From: CAZCDS01 sp964497585 | GTDB lineage: Bacteria; Desulfobacterota; Desulfomonilia; Desulfomonilales; Desulfomonilaceae | Reading direction: 5' to 3' | NCBI GenBank assembly: GCA_964497585.1 | Contig: CAZCDS010000034.1 | Span: forward strand, 3,868-67,867 | DNA: 64,000 bases | Shown: positions 53,718-62,237 of the stretch, piece by piece | Layout of the letters: each line of letters starts with the position of its first letter | Numbering within the stretch: the stretch's first letter is position 1 | Translations under genes and position numbers: made by a program | Notes under the pieces: model-generated | What the model was told of the DNA's origin: nothing | What the model saw: only the letters and a program-made list of their open reading frames with translations | The model's database searches: none

Positions 53718-54512
53718 ATGCTAATCATCGGAGAAAAGATCAACGCCACGCTGGGGCGCGTGAAGACGATCATTGAGAACCGAGACGCCCGCGGGATACT
53801 TGAATTCGCACGTGAGCAGACAAGCGGCGGCGCGGACTACATTGACGTGAACGTGGGAACGGGCCTGGGATCCCAAGAGGATGAGGTGGACTCCATGACC
53901 TGGGCTGTGGCGACAATCGTCAATGAGCTTGACACACCCATTTGCGTAGACAGCGCGGATCCAACCGTGTTGGAGGCCGGTCTCAAGGCCAAGGGAGACC
54001 GGAGGGCCCTGGTGAACTCGGTCAAGGCTGAACAGGGACCGCTGCAAGATGTGGTGGTTCTGGCAAAACGTTTCGAGGCTCCGTTGGTGGGGCTTGCCAT
54101 GGATGAAGAGGGCATCCCACCGACCGCTGAGGAGCGTCTCAACGCGTGCTCACAGATAGCAGCCGCGTGTGAGTCGGCTTCATTTCCGATGGAGATGGTC
54201 TACTTCGATCCACTGGCGTTGCCTATCAGTACCGACATAAACCAGGGGCTCGTGACACTCGAGACGATTCGTCAAATCAAGGAGAAATTCCCTGGAGCAA
54301 AGACGGTACTCGGATTGTCCAATATCTCATTCGGTTTGCCCGAGCGGGGCCGCATCAATTGCGCGTTCCTCCAGATGGCCGCGCTCGCCGGACTCGACGC
54401 AGCGATTGCCGACCCCTTGGACCGCGAGCTGATGCTTGCCGTGAAGACGGCAAACGTGCTCCTCGGGCGTGACCGGCATTGCAGAAAATACATGAGGGCC
54501 TTCAGGGGTTGA
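53718..54512 (+). CDS. MtrH-like methylcorrinoid:tetrahydropterin methyltransferase
   Basis: 264 residues with the pterin-binding TIM barrel. Family motifs: MLIIGEKINATLGRVKTII at the start, GADYIDVNVGTG, TPICVDSADPTVLEAGL, RALVNSVKAEQG and KTVLGLSNISFGLPERGRIN. It would move the methyl group from the corrinoid protein to tetrahydrofolate (AcsE/MtqA/MtvA role), feeding C1 metabolism. The ATG at 53718 fits the conserved start of the family; the frame is open from 53409 within the previous gene, which is incidental. It sits between the two MttB genes. Confidence 0.92.
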   Translation: MLIIGEKINATLGRVKTIIENRDARGILEFAREQTSGGADYIDVNVGTGLGSQEDEVDSMTWAVATIVNELDTPICVDSADPTVLEAGLKAKGDRRALVNSVKAEQGPLQDVVVLAKRFEAPLVGLAMDEEGIPPTAEERLNACSQIAAACESASFPMEMVYFDPLALPISTDINQGLVTLETIRQIKEKFPGAKTVLGLSNISFGLPERGRINCAFLQMAALAGLDAAIADPLDRELMLAVKTANVLLGRDRHCRKYMRAFRG

Positions 54513-54568
54513 CAGGGTGACGGCGGATCTGACCCTATTCGGATATGCATCGCTATCAGGAGCTATAC

Positions 54569-56110
54569 GTGATTGACATCTTTCGAGAGAGTATCGTCGT
54601 AAAACCTTACGAGAGATTGGACGAAACCCAGGTACGCGCACTGGATCACGCATCAATGGAGATCCTCGCCGACCCGGGTATCTGGTGCTTCAATGAGCGG
54701 GCCGCAAGGCTCTATGGGCAACACGGAGCAGACGTCTCGGAAGACCCAGACTCACCCGCGGCCTGTTGGCGAGTCCGCCTCCCCGAGGGGCTCGTGCGCG
54801 AGGCTCTTGCCAAGACTCCCTCCAAGATAACTCTGGGAGCACGAAAGCCCGAGAATAGACTGGTTTTGGATACCGACGTTCCGAGGATCTACTTCGGAAC
54901 CGGATCGGAAACAAATATCTGGCTCGAAACGGATCTCGAGGAATATCAGAATGTCTCCTCGCCGGATAAGAAAGTCACGGTCCCCGTGCACCATGAGCGT
55001 CGCGGGGATTCCGAACTGCTTGCCAGGGCGGCCCACATCTGCGATAGGTTGGAGCACCTCGACTTCTTTATCCGTCCCGTCAATGTCCAGGACCAGGAAA
55101 TAAGCCCTGAGACGCACGATGTGAACAAGTTCTTCGCGAGTCTCAACAATATTACCAAGCACGTGCAGGCCGGTCTGACCCATCTCGACAGCCTCAAGCA
55201 CGTGGTACGCATGGCCGAGATCATCGCAGGCGGGGCTGAGGAGTTGATCGCCAACCCGATTATTTCCTTCATCGCGTGCGTCTTCAAGTCACCCCTCCAG
55301 TTGGTCGACGACACCGCGGAAAAAGTCTTTTCCATTGTTGAGACGGGACTCCCCCTCGTGATATCGTCGTCTCCTCAGGGCGGGTCCACTGCTCCCATCC
55401 AGGAAGCGGGCATGGTGGCCCAGATCAACGCGGAGGTTATTGCGGGAATCACGTTGACCCAATTGATCCGGGAAGGTGCTCCCGTGCTCTACGGCAGCGT
55501 GCCGGTTCGCGCGCGCATGGACGATCTTCATGATCTGTACGGCTGCCCGGAGTTCAACCAGTACAACATCGACTGCGTACAGATGGCCCGCTCCTACCGG
55601 ATACCCTGTTATTCGACCGCGGGAGTTGGAGACGCAAAGGTCCCCGGAATGCAGGCTGCGTTTGAGAAGCTCCTGACCCACCTTTACGTGGCCATGAGCG
55701 GCGCGCAGTACATTCACTACGCATTCGGGTTGCTCGACCGAACCAATGTCTTTTCTCCGCTACAGGCGGTGCTTGACGACGAACAAATCGGAAAGATCAA
55801 GCATTGTCTCAGGGATCCGAAGATACAGGAGGGTGACCTCGAGAATTCTCTCAAGACGATACGCAAGGTCATGGCATCCAAGCATCGGCTTTTCGCTCGG
55901 CACGCGCGCAAGGCAATCCATGCCGGTGATGTATCCGATCCGTATCGATTCGACAGCAAGGACGGTCATGACCGGGTTCTGGAAAAGGCTGTAAAAAGGC
56001 TTCAAGAAATCGAGGCCGAACCGCGATCGCATCTTGATTCCGGGACCGTAAACCGGATCTACGAAGAAGTCCCGGGCATTTTGCCTCGCCTGCGTCAGTC
56101 CGCGGAATGA
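54569..56110 (+). CDS. MttB-family (non-pyrrolysine) corrinoid methyltransferase 2
   Basis: 513 residues, homologous to MttB-type gene 1 but clearly diverged. Matching segments are VYFGTGSETNIWLETD-like (read IYFGTGSETNIWLETD), GLTHLDSLKHVVRMAEIIAGG, SSSPQGGSTAPIQEAG, YGCPEFNQYNIDCVQMARSYR and CYSTAGVGDAKVPGMQAAFEK. No internal stop. The GTG at 54569 is chosen because AGGAG lies 6 bases before it, while the ATG at 54545 has no ribosome-binding site. Two MttB proteins with one corrinoid protein suggest either two substrates or two successive demethylations. Confidence 0.92.
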   Translation: MIDIFRESIVVKPYERLDETQVRALDHASMEILADPGIWCFNERAARLYGQHGADVSEDPDSPAACWRVRLPEGLVREALAKTPSKITLGARKPENRLVLDTDVPRIYFGTGSETNIWLETDLEEYQNVSSPDKKVTVPVHHERRGDSELLARAAHICDRLEHLDFFIRPVNVQDQEISPETHDVNKFFASLNNITKHVQAGLTHLDSLKHVVRMAEIIAGGAEELIANPIISFIACVFKSPLQLVDDTAEKVFSIVETGLPLVISSSPQGGSTAPIQEAGMVAQINAEVIAGITLTQLIREGAPVLYGSVPVRARMDDLHDLYGCPEFNQYNIDCVQMARSYRIPCYSTAGVGDAKVPGMQAAFEKLLTHLYVAMSGAQYIHYAFGLLDRTNVFSPLQAVLDDEQIGKIKHCLRDPKIQEGDLENSLKTIRKVMASKHRLFARHARKAIHAGDVSDPYRFDSKDGHDRVLEKAVKRLQEIEAEPRSHLDSGTVNRIYEEVPGILPRLRQSAE

Positions 56111-56156
56111 GCTGGAAACGAGGAGCACTCGAGAATAAGGAGACGGGATACGACAG

Positions 56157-56843
56157 ATGAATGAGAATGAATTCCTGGAGAAGATCGCTTTCAACGTCAT
56201 CCAAGGACGTGTAGAGGCTGAGGACGAAGGCATAGAGGAATCCCTGGAAGGACAGCCCGGGGTGACCGAACTTGTCGAACAGGCCATAGAGCAGGGAGTC
56301 GATCCCAAGAGGATCGTGCTGGAAGCCCTCAGCGGCCCCATGGAGATCGTCGGAAAGAAATACGAGTCGGGAGAATATCTCATCCCGGACATGCTCGCGT
56401 CCGCGGAATGTGTGGGAGCTGCAATGGACCTTTTGGCACCCCATCTGATCGACGCGGGTGTGGAATCCAAGGGCAAATTTGTTATCGCGACGGTTTACGG
56501 AGACCTCCACGACATCGGGAAGAACATCGTTACCATCATGCTCAAGGGCGCGGGATACGATGTGATCGATCTGGGCAACAACGTGTCTACGGAGAGGATC
56601 GTCCAAACGGTAAAGGAATCCGGCGCCCCCTTTCTCGGTCTGTCCGCCCTCCTCACGACGACCATGCGCGTCATGGGAGAGGTTGTTGACGCCCTCAACA
56701 ATGAGGGTATAAGGGATCAGGTGAAAGTCCTGATCGGAGGCGCTCCTACCTCCGAGAAGTTCGCGGGAGAGATCGGCGCGGACGCGTTCTGCGCGGACGC
56801 GTTCTCGGCAATCGATGTGCTGAAACGGCTGCAAGCCGCGTGA
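56157..56843 (+). CDS. Corrinoid (B12-binding) protein of the MtbC/MttC/MtqC type
   Basis: 228 residues. An N-terminal helical cap (about 1-95, with VLEALSGPMEIVGKKYESGEYLIPDMLASAE in the family pattern, read in parts) is followed by the Rossmann-like cobalamin domain. The lower axial ligand motif is D-L-H-D-I-G with His118, then GYDVIDLGNNVSTERIVQ and FLGLSALLTTTMRVMGEVVDAL. It carries the methyl group between an MttB protein and the MtrH-like protein. An ATG at 56157, 46 bases after the MttB-2 stop. Confidence 0.95.
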   Translation: MNENEFLEKIAFNVIQGRVEAEDEGIEESLEGQPGVTELVEQAIEQGVDPKRIVLEALSGPMEIVGKKYESGEYLIPDMLASAECVGAAMDLLAPHLIDAGVESKGKFVIATVYGDLHDIGKNIVTIMLKGAGYDVIDLGNNVSTERIVQTVKESGAPFLGLSALLTTTMRVMGEVVDALNNEGIRDQVKVLIGGAPTSEKFAGEIGADAFCADAFSAIDVLKRLQAA

Positions 56844-56861
56844 AAGGGCTGGAATTCGACC

Positions 56862-58121
56862 ATGGCCGAGAAAGAAGCATATTTCCAGGCCGCTCGCACC
56901 GGGATGTACGAGAAGCCGAAAGGGCTCCTGGGCAAGTACGATAATGTGCGACGGTTTTGGGAAGATCAGGCGACCGTACGCTTTCTGGCTGACGCGTTCC
57001 GCGATCCGATAACGGATCGCAAGAGCCTCAAAGACCGGGTTCGCATTCTGGACCTTGGCTGCGGCAGCGGGGACGGACTGGAACTTCTGACCCGTGTGCC
57101 CCAGGCTCAGGACTGGTCTTCACACGTTTCCGGGACCGCATTGCCCCCGGATCTTGTCGAGCATTATGTCGGGTTGGACATCAACGAAGACCTCATCTGT
57201 CAGGCCGAAGCATGTCATGGTGCCAATTCCAAGGCCCGGTTTATTCAAGGGGATCTGTCCGACGGTCTGCCCTCGACGGTGCACGGTATGCCGCCCTTCG
57301 ATCTCTACTTCGCAGGCTATGGCACTCTGTCGCACTTCCATGACGATCAGGCGAGTCGGATCATCGCGGATATCGCGGCGCACGCATCGGAGCGCGCGAT
57401 CTTCGTCGGCGACTGGCTGGGCCGACATTCATACGAGTGGCAGGAACTGTGGCCCAACCCGCTCGATCAAGAATATTTCATGGACTACCGCATCTCGTAC
57501 ATCTATCCGGAAGAAGAGCGCTCCGGGGTGGAAGTATCTTCCTTCCCCCTGCGACTGATGACCCGGAATGAGATCTCCTCAGTGGTTCGTGCCGCGGCCG
57601 ATGCTTCAGGCGCCGAAATAGTACCTTTGGCGTTTTTTGATCGCTCGATCTTCGTCGGACGACACATGGATACCGGTGATTACAACCGGCACTGCCCCAA
57701 GCTCAGGAAGGCGGTGAATTCCCTTTTCGAATACAGCCGTCGCACGGATCTGGATTCGCTGATCGTGGATTACGTGCCACTTGAAGGATTCGACGAACTC
57801 AATAGCTTCTTCCAATCCTTCTTCCATGCGAGCAACAGTCTGGTTGCTCATGCCAAGTCCGTTTTGGCATCCATGGACGGCCGCGGGGATCAAGATCGGG
57901 TCTCGTCCGGATCGTCGCAGGACACGCCAGATGCGCTTGAAGAAGCGAAGCTGGCGATGGATCGACTCGTGCGCAGCGTGCGATCCGTTCAATGGTGCGA
58001 CGTGCGAGCCAACTTCATTGAGCCCATGCTCGGCTATTGTCTTCGTAAACTTGAGATGGAACTTCAACCGGGCTCAGGCATGGGACACGGATTGGTGGGG
58101 GTGTTCGAAATTCGTAAGTAA
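56862..58121 (+). CDS. Class I SAM-dependent methyltransferase
   Basis: 419 residues. The SAM-binding motif I is RVRILDLGCGSGDGLELL at about 60-77, followed by VEHYVGLDINEDLICQAE and FDLYFAGYGTLSHFHDDQASR. After the Rossmann domain come about 200 residues not typical of small methyltransferases, ending in GYCLRKLEMELQPGSGMGHGLVGVFEIRK. It lies 18 bases downstream of the corrinoid protein and 67 before the Asn-synthase-like genes, so it acts with them. It might make an N-methylated precursor, but the substrate is not known. Confidence 0.85.
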   Translation: MAEKEAYFQAARTGMYEKPKGLLGKYDNVRRFWEDQATVRFLADAFRDPITDRKSLKDRVRILDLGCGSGDGLELLTRVPQAQDWSSHVSGTALPPDLVEHYVGLDINEDLICQAEACHGANSKARFIQGDLSDGLPSTVHGMPPFDLYFAGYGTLSHFHDDQASRIIADIAAHASERAIFVGDWLGRHSYEWQELWPNPLDQEYFMDYRISYIYPEEERSGVEVSSFPLRLMTRNEISSVVRAAADASGAEIVPLAFFDRSIFVGRHMDTGDYNRHCPKLRKAVNSLFEYSRRTDLDSLIVDYVPLEGFDELNSFFQSFFHASNSLVAHAKSVLASMDGRGDQDRVSSGSSQDTPDALEEAKLAMDRLVRSVRSVQWCDVRANFIEPMLGYCLRKLEMELQPGSGMGHGLVGVFEIRK

Positions 58122-58188
58122 CGGCTCTCGCCTCGGTGTTCCACGATGGAGAGAGTCCCAGGAGAAGGATCACTACCGGGAGTTTCAC

Positions 58189-59709
58189 ATGGGCGGTTTC
58201 GCATTCGGTTACGGTGCACCTGACGACCAAATCGTCCAGCGCATGCTGGAGAAAATTACCCACCGAGGCAGCGATGCGCGGGGCGCGTTCAAGTCGGGAC
58301 GGGTATGTATGGCTCAGAACTATCTGAAAGCCGATGTGGGTTCCGACAGGATCGACATGGGTATTCCCGTGGTGGGATCGTCGCCGGAAGGCCTGAGGAT
58401 TTGCTATGACGGGCAAATAGGAAACCTCGATCCGTTCGCTTCCGAAATCGGGGTCGAAGCGGGACCGCACCGGGAAGAGAGATTTCTCCTGAGACTTTAT
58501 GAAACCGAGGGACCAGCCTTTCTTTCCCAGGTCAGCGACGCGATTTTCGCCCTGGTCATCTCCAATGGAAACGACTTCCTTGCCGCACGTGACCTGCTCG
58601 GCATCAAGACGCTCTTCTACGGCCGGCGCAACGGCACGCTCTACCTGGCCTCGGAACTCAAGAGCCTCCTCGCGGCAACCGACGACGTGCACGAGTTTCC
58701 TGCCGGGCACTATATGGACAGCAGCGGCAAGTTCACTCCCTTCGCCACCCTGCCTGCGGATCCGCTGCAACCCTCCAACCGATCCGTTGACGAAACGATC
58801 AGGGACATTCGCGGTATCATAGAGCGGAGCCTGGTGAGTCGCGTCGATTTCTCCCGTCCGACGGGCAGCCTGCTGAGTGGAGGAATTGACAGCAGCGTTA
58901 TCGCCACGGTCGCGACAAAGGCTTACCGAGATGCGTTCGGCGAAGATGCCAGACTCCGAACATTTGCGCTCGGCACAGGCGAGTGCCAGGATCTGGAAAA
59001 TGCTCGACTCGTCTCCGCTCACCTCAGCACGGACCATTGCGAAGTCGTCGTAGGACTCGAGGAACTCGTCGAGGCATTACCGGAAGTCATCTACCATCTG
59101 GAATCCTTCGACCCGTCGCTGGTACGCAGTTCCGCCTCCAACTTCCTGATTTCGCGCAGGGCTCGACAGGAGGGGATCGAGGTCCTCCTCTCGGGCGAGG
59201 GAGGTGACGAGATATTCTGCGGGTACACCTACCTCAAGGATTGTCCGCCGGAGGATCTTCATTGCATGCAAATGCAGTGCATGGGCTTTCTGCACAATAA
59301 CGCGTCGCTCAGGCTGGATCGCATGAACCACTGTAACGGGGTGAAGGTCGTGGCCCCGCTCATTTCCGGCGAATTGCTTCAGTACACGCTGACCATGCCG
59401 CCGGAATACAAGATCAATCCGGATGGAGATCACAAGATCGAGAAATGGATATTCAGAAAGGCCTTTGAGAACGACATCCCCGAGCCGGTGGTATGGCGGC
59501 CGAAGCAGGAATTCTCCCAGGGTTCAGGCTCGGCAGACCTTCTCCCGGCCTATTTCGAAAAAAAGATTTCCGACGCGGACCTTGCGCAGGCGCAGCGCAA
59601 GTTTCCGATAATTCGAAGCAAAGAGGAACTCCACTATTTTAACCTGTTCACCGAGCATTTCGGAACGGGCAAGGCGGTCGAGACCGTAGGCCAATGGCTG
59701 TTGCTCTAG
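58189..59709 (+). CDS. Asparagine-synthase-like protein without the glutaminase cysteine
   Basis: 506 residues. In class II amidotransferases the mature protein starts with Cys2 (MCG...); here it starts MGGFAFG, so the glutaminase nucleophile is absent. The conserved NGEIYN is DGQIGN and other glutaminase residues are changed, so this half cannot release ammonia by the usual mechanism. The synthetase half is intact, with the ATP pyrophosphatase loop SGGIDSS at 230-236, SGEGGDEIFCGY and QEFSQGSGSADLL. It could use free ammonia or another nucleophile, as in beta-lactam synthetase relatives. ATG at 58189 with GGGAG 6 bases upstream; the frame is open from 57781 within the previous gene. Confidence 0.85.
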   Translation: MGGFAFGYGAPDDQIVQRMLEKITHRGSDARGAFKSGRVCMAQNYLKADVGSDRIDMGIPVVGSSPEGLRICYDGQIGNLDPFASEIGVEAGPHREERFLLRLYETEGPAFLSQVSDAIFALVISNGNDFLAARDLLGIKTLFYGRRNGTLYLASELKSLLAATDDVHEFPAGHYMDSSGKFTPFATLPADPLQPSNRSVDETIRDIRGIIERSLVSRVDFSRPTGSLLSGGIDSSVIATVATKAYRDAFGEDARLRTFALGTGECQDLENARLVSAHLSTDHCEVVVGLEELVEALPEVIYHLESFDPSLVRSSASNFLISRRARQEGIEVLLSGEGGDEIFCGYTYLKDCPPEDLHCMQMQCMGFLHNNASLRLDRMNHCNGVKVVAPLISGELLQYTLTMPPEYKINPDGDHKIEKWIFRKAFENDIPEPVVWRPKQEFSQGSGSADLLPAYFEKKISDADLAQAQRKFPIIRSKEELHYFNLFTEHFGTGKAVETVGQWLLL

Positions 59710-59744
59710 CCGATAAGTGAACACCAACCGGAGGATGAGGAAAT

Positions 59745-61247
59745 ATGTGCGGAATACTAGGCGTCTGGGGCGAGGACACGAGACCCGACCTGAACGATAT
59801 GTTAATGAGCTTGCGTCACCGGGGTCCCGATGCGCAAGGCACTTTTGAAGGTGCGGCAGGCATACTCGGTCACCGGCGCCTCTCCATCATGGATCCCACC
59901 GGAGGAGATCAACCGATCTACAATGAATCAGGTTCCAAGGTCGTCATTGCCAACGGCGAGATCTACAATTTCCGTGAGTTGAAACGGAACCTGACTCAGC
60001 AGCACACGTTCCTGACGGATTCCGATACGGAGGCTCTCGTCCACGGTTACGAGGAGCACGGTGTATCGCTGGTCAATGAGCTTGACGGCATGTTCGCCTT
60101 TGCCATAGCCGACGGATCCGATCTCTTTGTAGCCCGGGACGCGATAGGCATCAAACCGCTCTATTTCGCTGAGCGAGAGGGCGCTTTCCGCTTTGCGTCC
60201 GAGCTCAAAACGCTTGCGCCCTACTGCGAGCAGGTGCAGGAATTTCCTCCGGGCACATCGTTTCATACCAGGCTGGGATTCTCCACCTTTTACACGGTAC
60301 CTGCCGTCGACGTGGAAGAGAGACCTGTCGAGGACTTCATTCGCGAACTGAGGTCAACCCTGGAACGTGCAGTCACCAAGCGCCTCATGAGTGACGTGCC
60401 TCTCGGCGCCTTTCTCTCCGGCGGAGTCGACAGCAGCATTATAGCCGCGGTGGCCCGCCAGCATATGGATTCGCTCCATACCTTCACCGTCGGCGTGGAA
60501 GGGAGCCATGATCTGGAAGCGGCACGGACCGTGGCTCGACATCTGGATACCATCCACCATGAATATGTGCTCACTGCCGATGAGTTGAGAGAGAAGCTTC
60601 CTGACATCATCTACTATCTGGAGTCCTTTGACCGGGATCTGGTAAGAAGCGGGATCCCATGCTACTTCACTTCGCGACTTGCCGCGGATTACGTGAAGGT
60701 CATATTGACCGGTGAGGGCGCGGACGAGCTGTTCGCGGGGTACACCTATTACAAGGGCATCAACGATCTGGGCCTGCTTGGGCGAGAGCTGCGCCGTTCC
60801 GTGCAGAGTCTTCACAACATCAACCTCCAGCGGGTCGATCGGATGACCATGGCCCACTCGATTGAAGGTCGGGTGCCTTTTCTGGACCTGGAAATGATAC
60901 TCCTCGGCCAACGCATACCGCCGAGACTCAAGCTCTCAGGCGAGGGCGGCCCGGAAAAATGGATCCTCAGAAAGGCCTTTGAAGATCTGCTTCCCCCTGA
61001 AATCCTCTGGCGTGAAAAGGAGCAGTTTGACGAAGGAAGCGGAACCGTGAATCTCCTCGAAAGGGTGGTTGAAGGAATGATCGATCCGGAAGAGGCACGT
61101 GAATATCAACGCAGAAACGCGCAGAGCAAACTCCGGTGTGCGGAGGAAAGTCTCTTCCACAAGCTCTTCTTGGACGTGTTCGAACATCCGGAGCCGATAC
61201 GGAAAAATGTCGCTCGATGGGCTGAACGGCCCAAATGGGTTGCGTAG
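59745..61247 (+). CDS. Asparagine synthase (glutamine-hydrolysing)-like, full catalytic set
   Basis: 500 residues, AsnB type. The glutaminase half has Cys2 (MCGILGVWGED), RHRGPDAQG, NGEIYNFREL and the usual Asp. The synthetase half has SGGVDSS at 225-231, LTGEGADELFAGYTYYKG and FDEGSGTVNLLERVVEG. It is a close paralogue of the preceding gene with the same C-terminal layout, so the pair arose by duplication followed by loss of the cysteine in one. It may be a true asparagine synthase or an amide-forming enzyme for the operon's small molecule. It ends the core of the operon; 225 bases follow before the transporter. Confidence 0.9.
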   Translation: MCGILGVWGEDTRPDLNDMLMSLRHRGPDAQGTFEGAAGILGHRRLSIMDPTGGDQPIYNESGSKVVIANGEIYNFRELKRNLTQQHTFLTDSDTEALVHGYEEHGVSLVNELDGMFAFAIADGSDLFVARDAIGIKPLYFAEREGAFRFASELKTLAPYCEQVQEFPPGTSFHTRLGFSTFYTVPAVDVEERPVEDFIRELRSTLERAVTKRLMSDVPLGAFLSGGVDSSIIAAVARQHMDSLHTFTVGVEGSHDLEAARTVARHLDTIHHEYVLTADELREKLPDIIYYLESFDRDLVRSGIPCYFTSRLAADYVKVILTGEGADELFAGYTYYKGINDLGLLGRELRRSVQSLHNINLQRVDRMTMAHSIEGRVPFLDLEMILLGQRIPPRLKLSGEGGPEKWILRKAFEDLLPPEILWREKEQFDEGSGTVNLLERVVEGMIDPEEAREYQRRNAQSKLRCAEESLFHKLFLDVFEHPEPIRKNVARWAERPKWVA

Positions 61248-61290
61248 CATCAGTTCACATCAAAGGGGGCACAGTTCTCGTGTCATCCCG

Positions 61291-61313
61291 ACCCTCTCCC
61301 AGAGCGAGAGGGT
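61291..61313. terminator. Hairpin in the gap before the transporter genes
   Basis: ACCCTCTC (61291-61298) pairs with GAGAGGGT (61306-61313), loop CCAGAGC, followed by TGAGTTATTT. It could be a terminator separating the synthase genes from the transporter genes, or a REP-like element. The T-tract is interrupted, so termination would be partial. Confidence 0.4.
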
Positions 61314-61472
61314 TGAGTTATTTGTGGGCGGGTGTCACCGACCGCCGTTCCCCTCTTCGTGCGGGACAGAGATAAGGTGAAGATGCATATCGACGCCGCG
61401 AAAGTATGTCACTCGTCCGGTCGTGCTTGGGCGGCGGATACTCACAGGCCGCCTCCGGGATGAGTCTCAGAA

Positions 61473-62231
61473 ATGATTCGGCTCAGCCACGTAAGCAAGT
61501 CCTTCGATAACGGGGCCACGTACGCAGTCCAGAATCTTTCGCTCGACATTGCCGAAGGAGATACCCTGGTTCTCCTCGGATACTCCGGATGCGGTAAGAC
61601 GACTACCCTGAAGATGATCAATCGCCTGATCGAGTGCACGAGCGGCGAGATCACCGTTGACGACAGAAATGTAAAAGATGTCTCCCTGCCCCAGCTCCGG
61701 CGATCCATCGGATACGTGTTCCAGGGGATAGGTCTCTTCCCCCACCTGTCAGTACGGCAAAACGTTGAAATAATCCCGAAACTGTTGCAATGGAAGCCTG
61801 AGAAAAGGCGAGAGAGAGCCGATTCTCTGTTGAGCATGATAGGTCTTCCCCCGGACGAGTACGGCCACAGGTATCCCCATGAGCTTTCCGGCGGACAGCA
61901 ACAAAGGGTGGGAGTAGCCCGTGCATTAGCCGCAGATCCAAAATACCTGCTCATGGATGAGCCCTTCGGAGCCCTGGACCCGGTAACACGCGATAATCTC
62001 CAACAGGAGCTGCTCGACATTAAAGAGCGCCTCGGCAAGACCATCGTCTTTGTTACCCACGACATCGTCGAAGCGTTCAGGCTCGGGGACAGAATTGCAG
62101 TCCTGCACGCGGGAAAGGCGGAACAAGTCGCAACAGGAGAAGAGCTGCTTCAAGATCCTGCCACGCCCGTGGTGAAAGAGCTGATCCAGAAACCCGCCAG
62201 ACAACTGGCCTCCTTTGCAAAGGCGTTGTGA
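61473..62231 (+). CDS. Quaternary-amine ABC transporter ATPase (OpuBA/OpuCA-like)
   Basis: 252 residues. Walker A is GYSGCGKTT near residue 36, the signature LSGGQQQRVGVARAL and Walker B YLLMDEPFGALDPVTR are intact. MIRLSHVSKSFDNGATYAVQ and VFQGIGLFPHLSVRQN are typical of the OpuBA/ProV group. The CBS domains found in many glycine betaine importers are absent, so the osmotic-sensing part is missing and the role may be nutritional. The permease starts 6 bases after its stop. Confidence 0.92.
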   Translation: MIRLSHVSKSFDNGATYAVQNLSLDIAEGDTLVLLGYSGCGKTTTLKMINRLIECTSGEITVDDRNVKDVSLPQLRRSIGYVFQGIGLFPHLSVRQNVEIIPKLLQWKPEKRRERADSLLSMIGLPPDEYGHRYPHELSGGQQQRVGVARALAADPKYLLMDEPFGALDPVTRDNLQQELLDIKERLGKTIVFVTHDIVEAFRLGDRIAVLHAGKAEQVATGEELLQDPATPVVKELIQKPARQLASFAKAL

Positions 62232-62237
62232 CCTCCC

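Noticed and set aside
52235..56110. Pyrrolysine-encoding amber codons in the MttB genes
   Set aside because: Both frames are continuous without internal TAG, so these are non-Pyl members.
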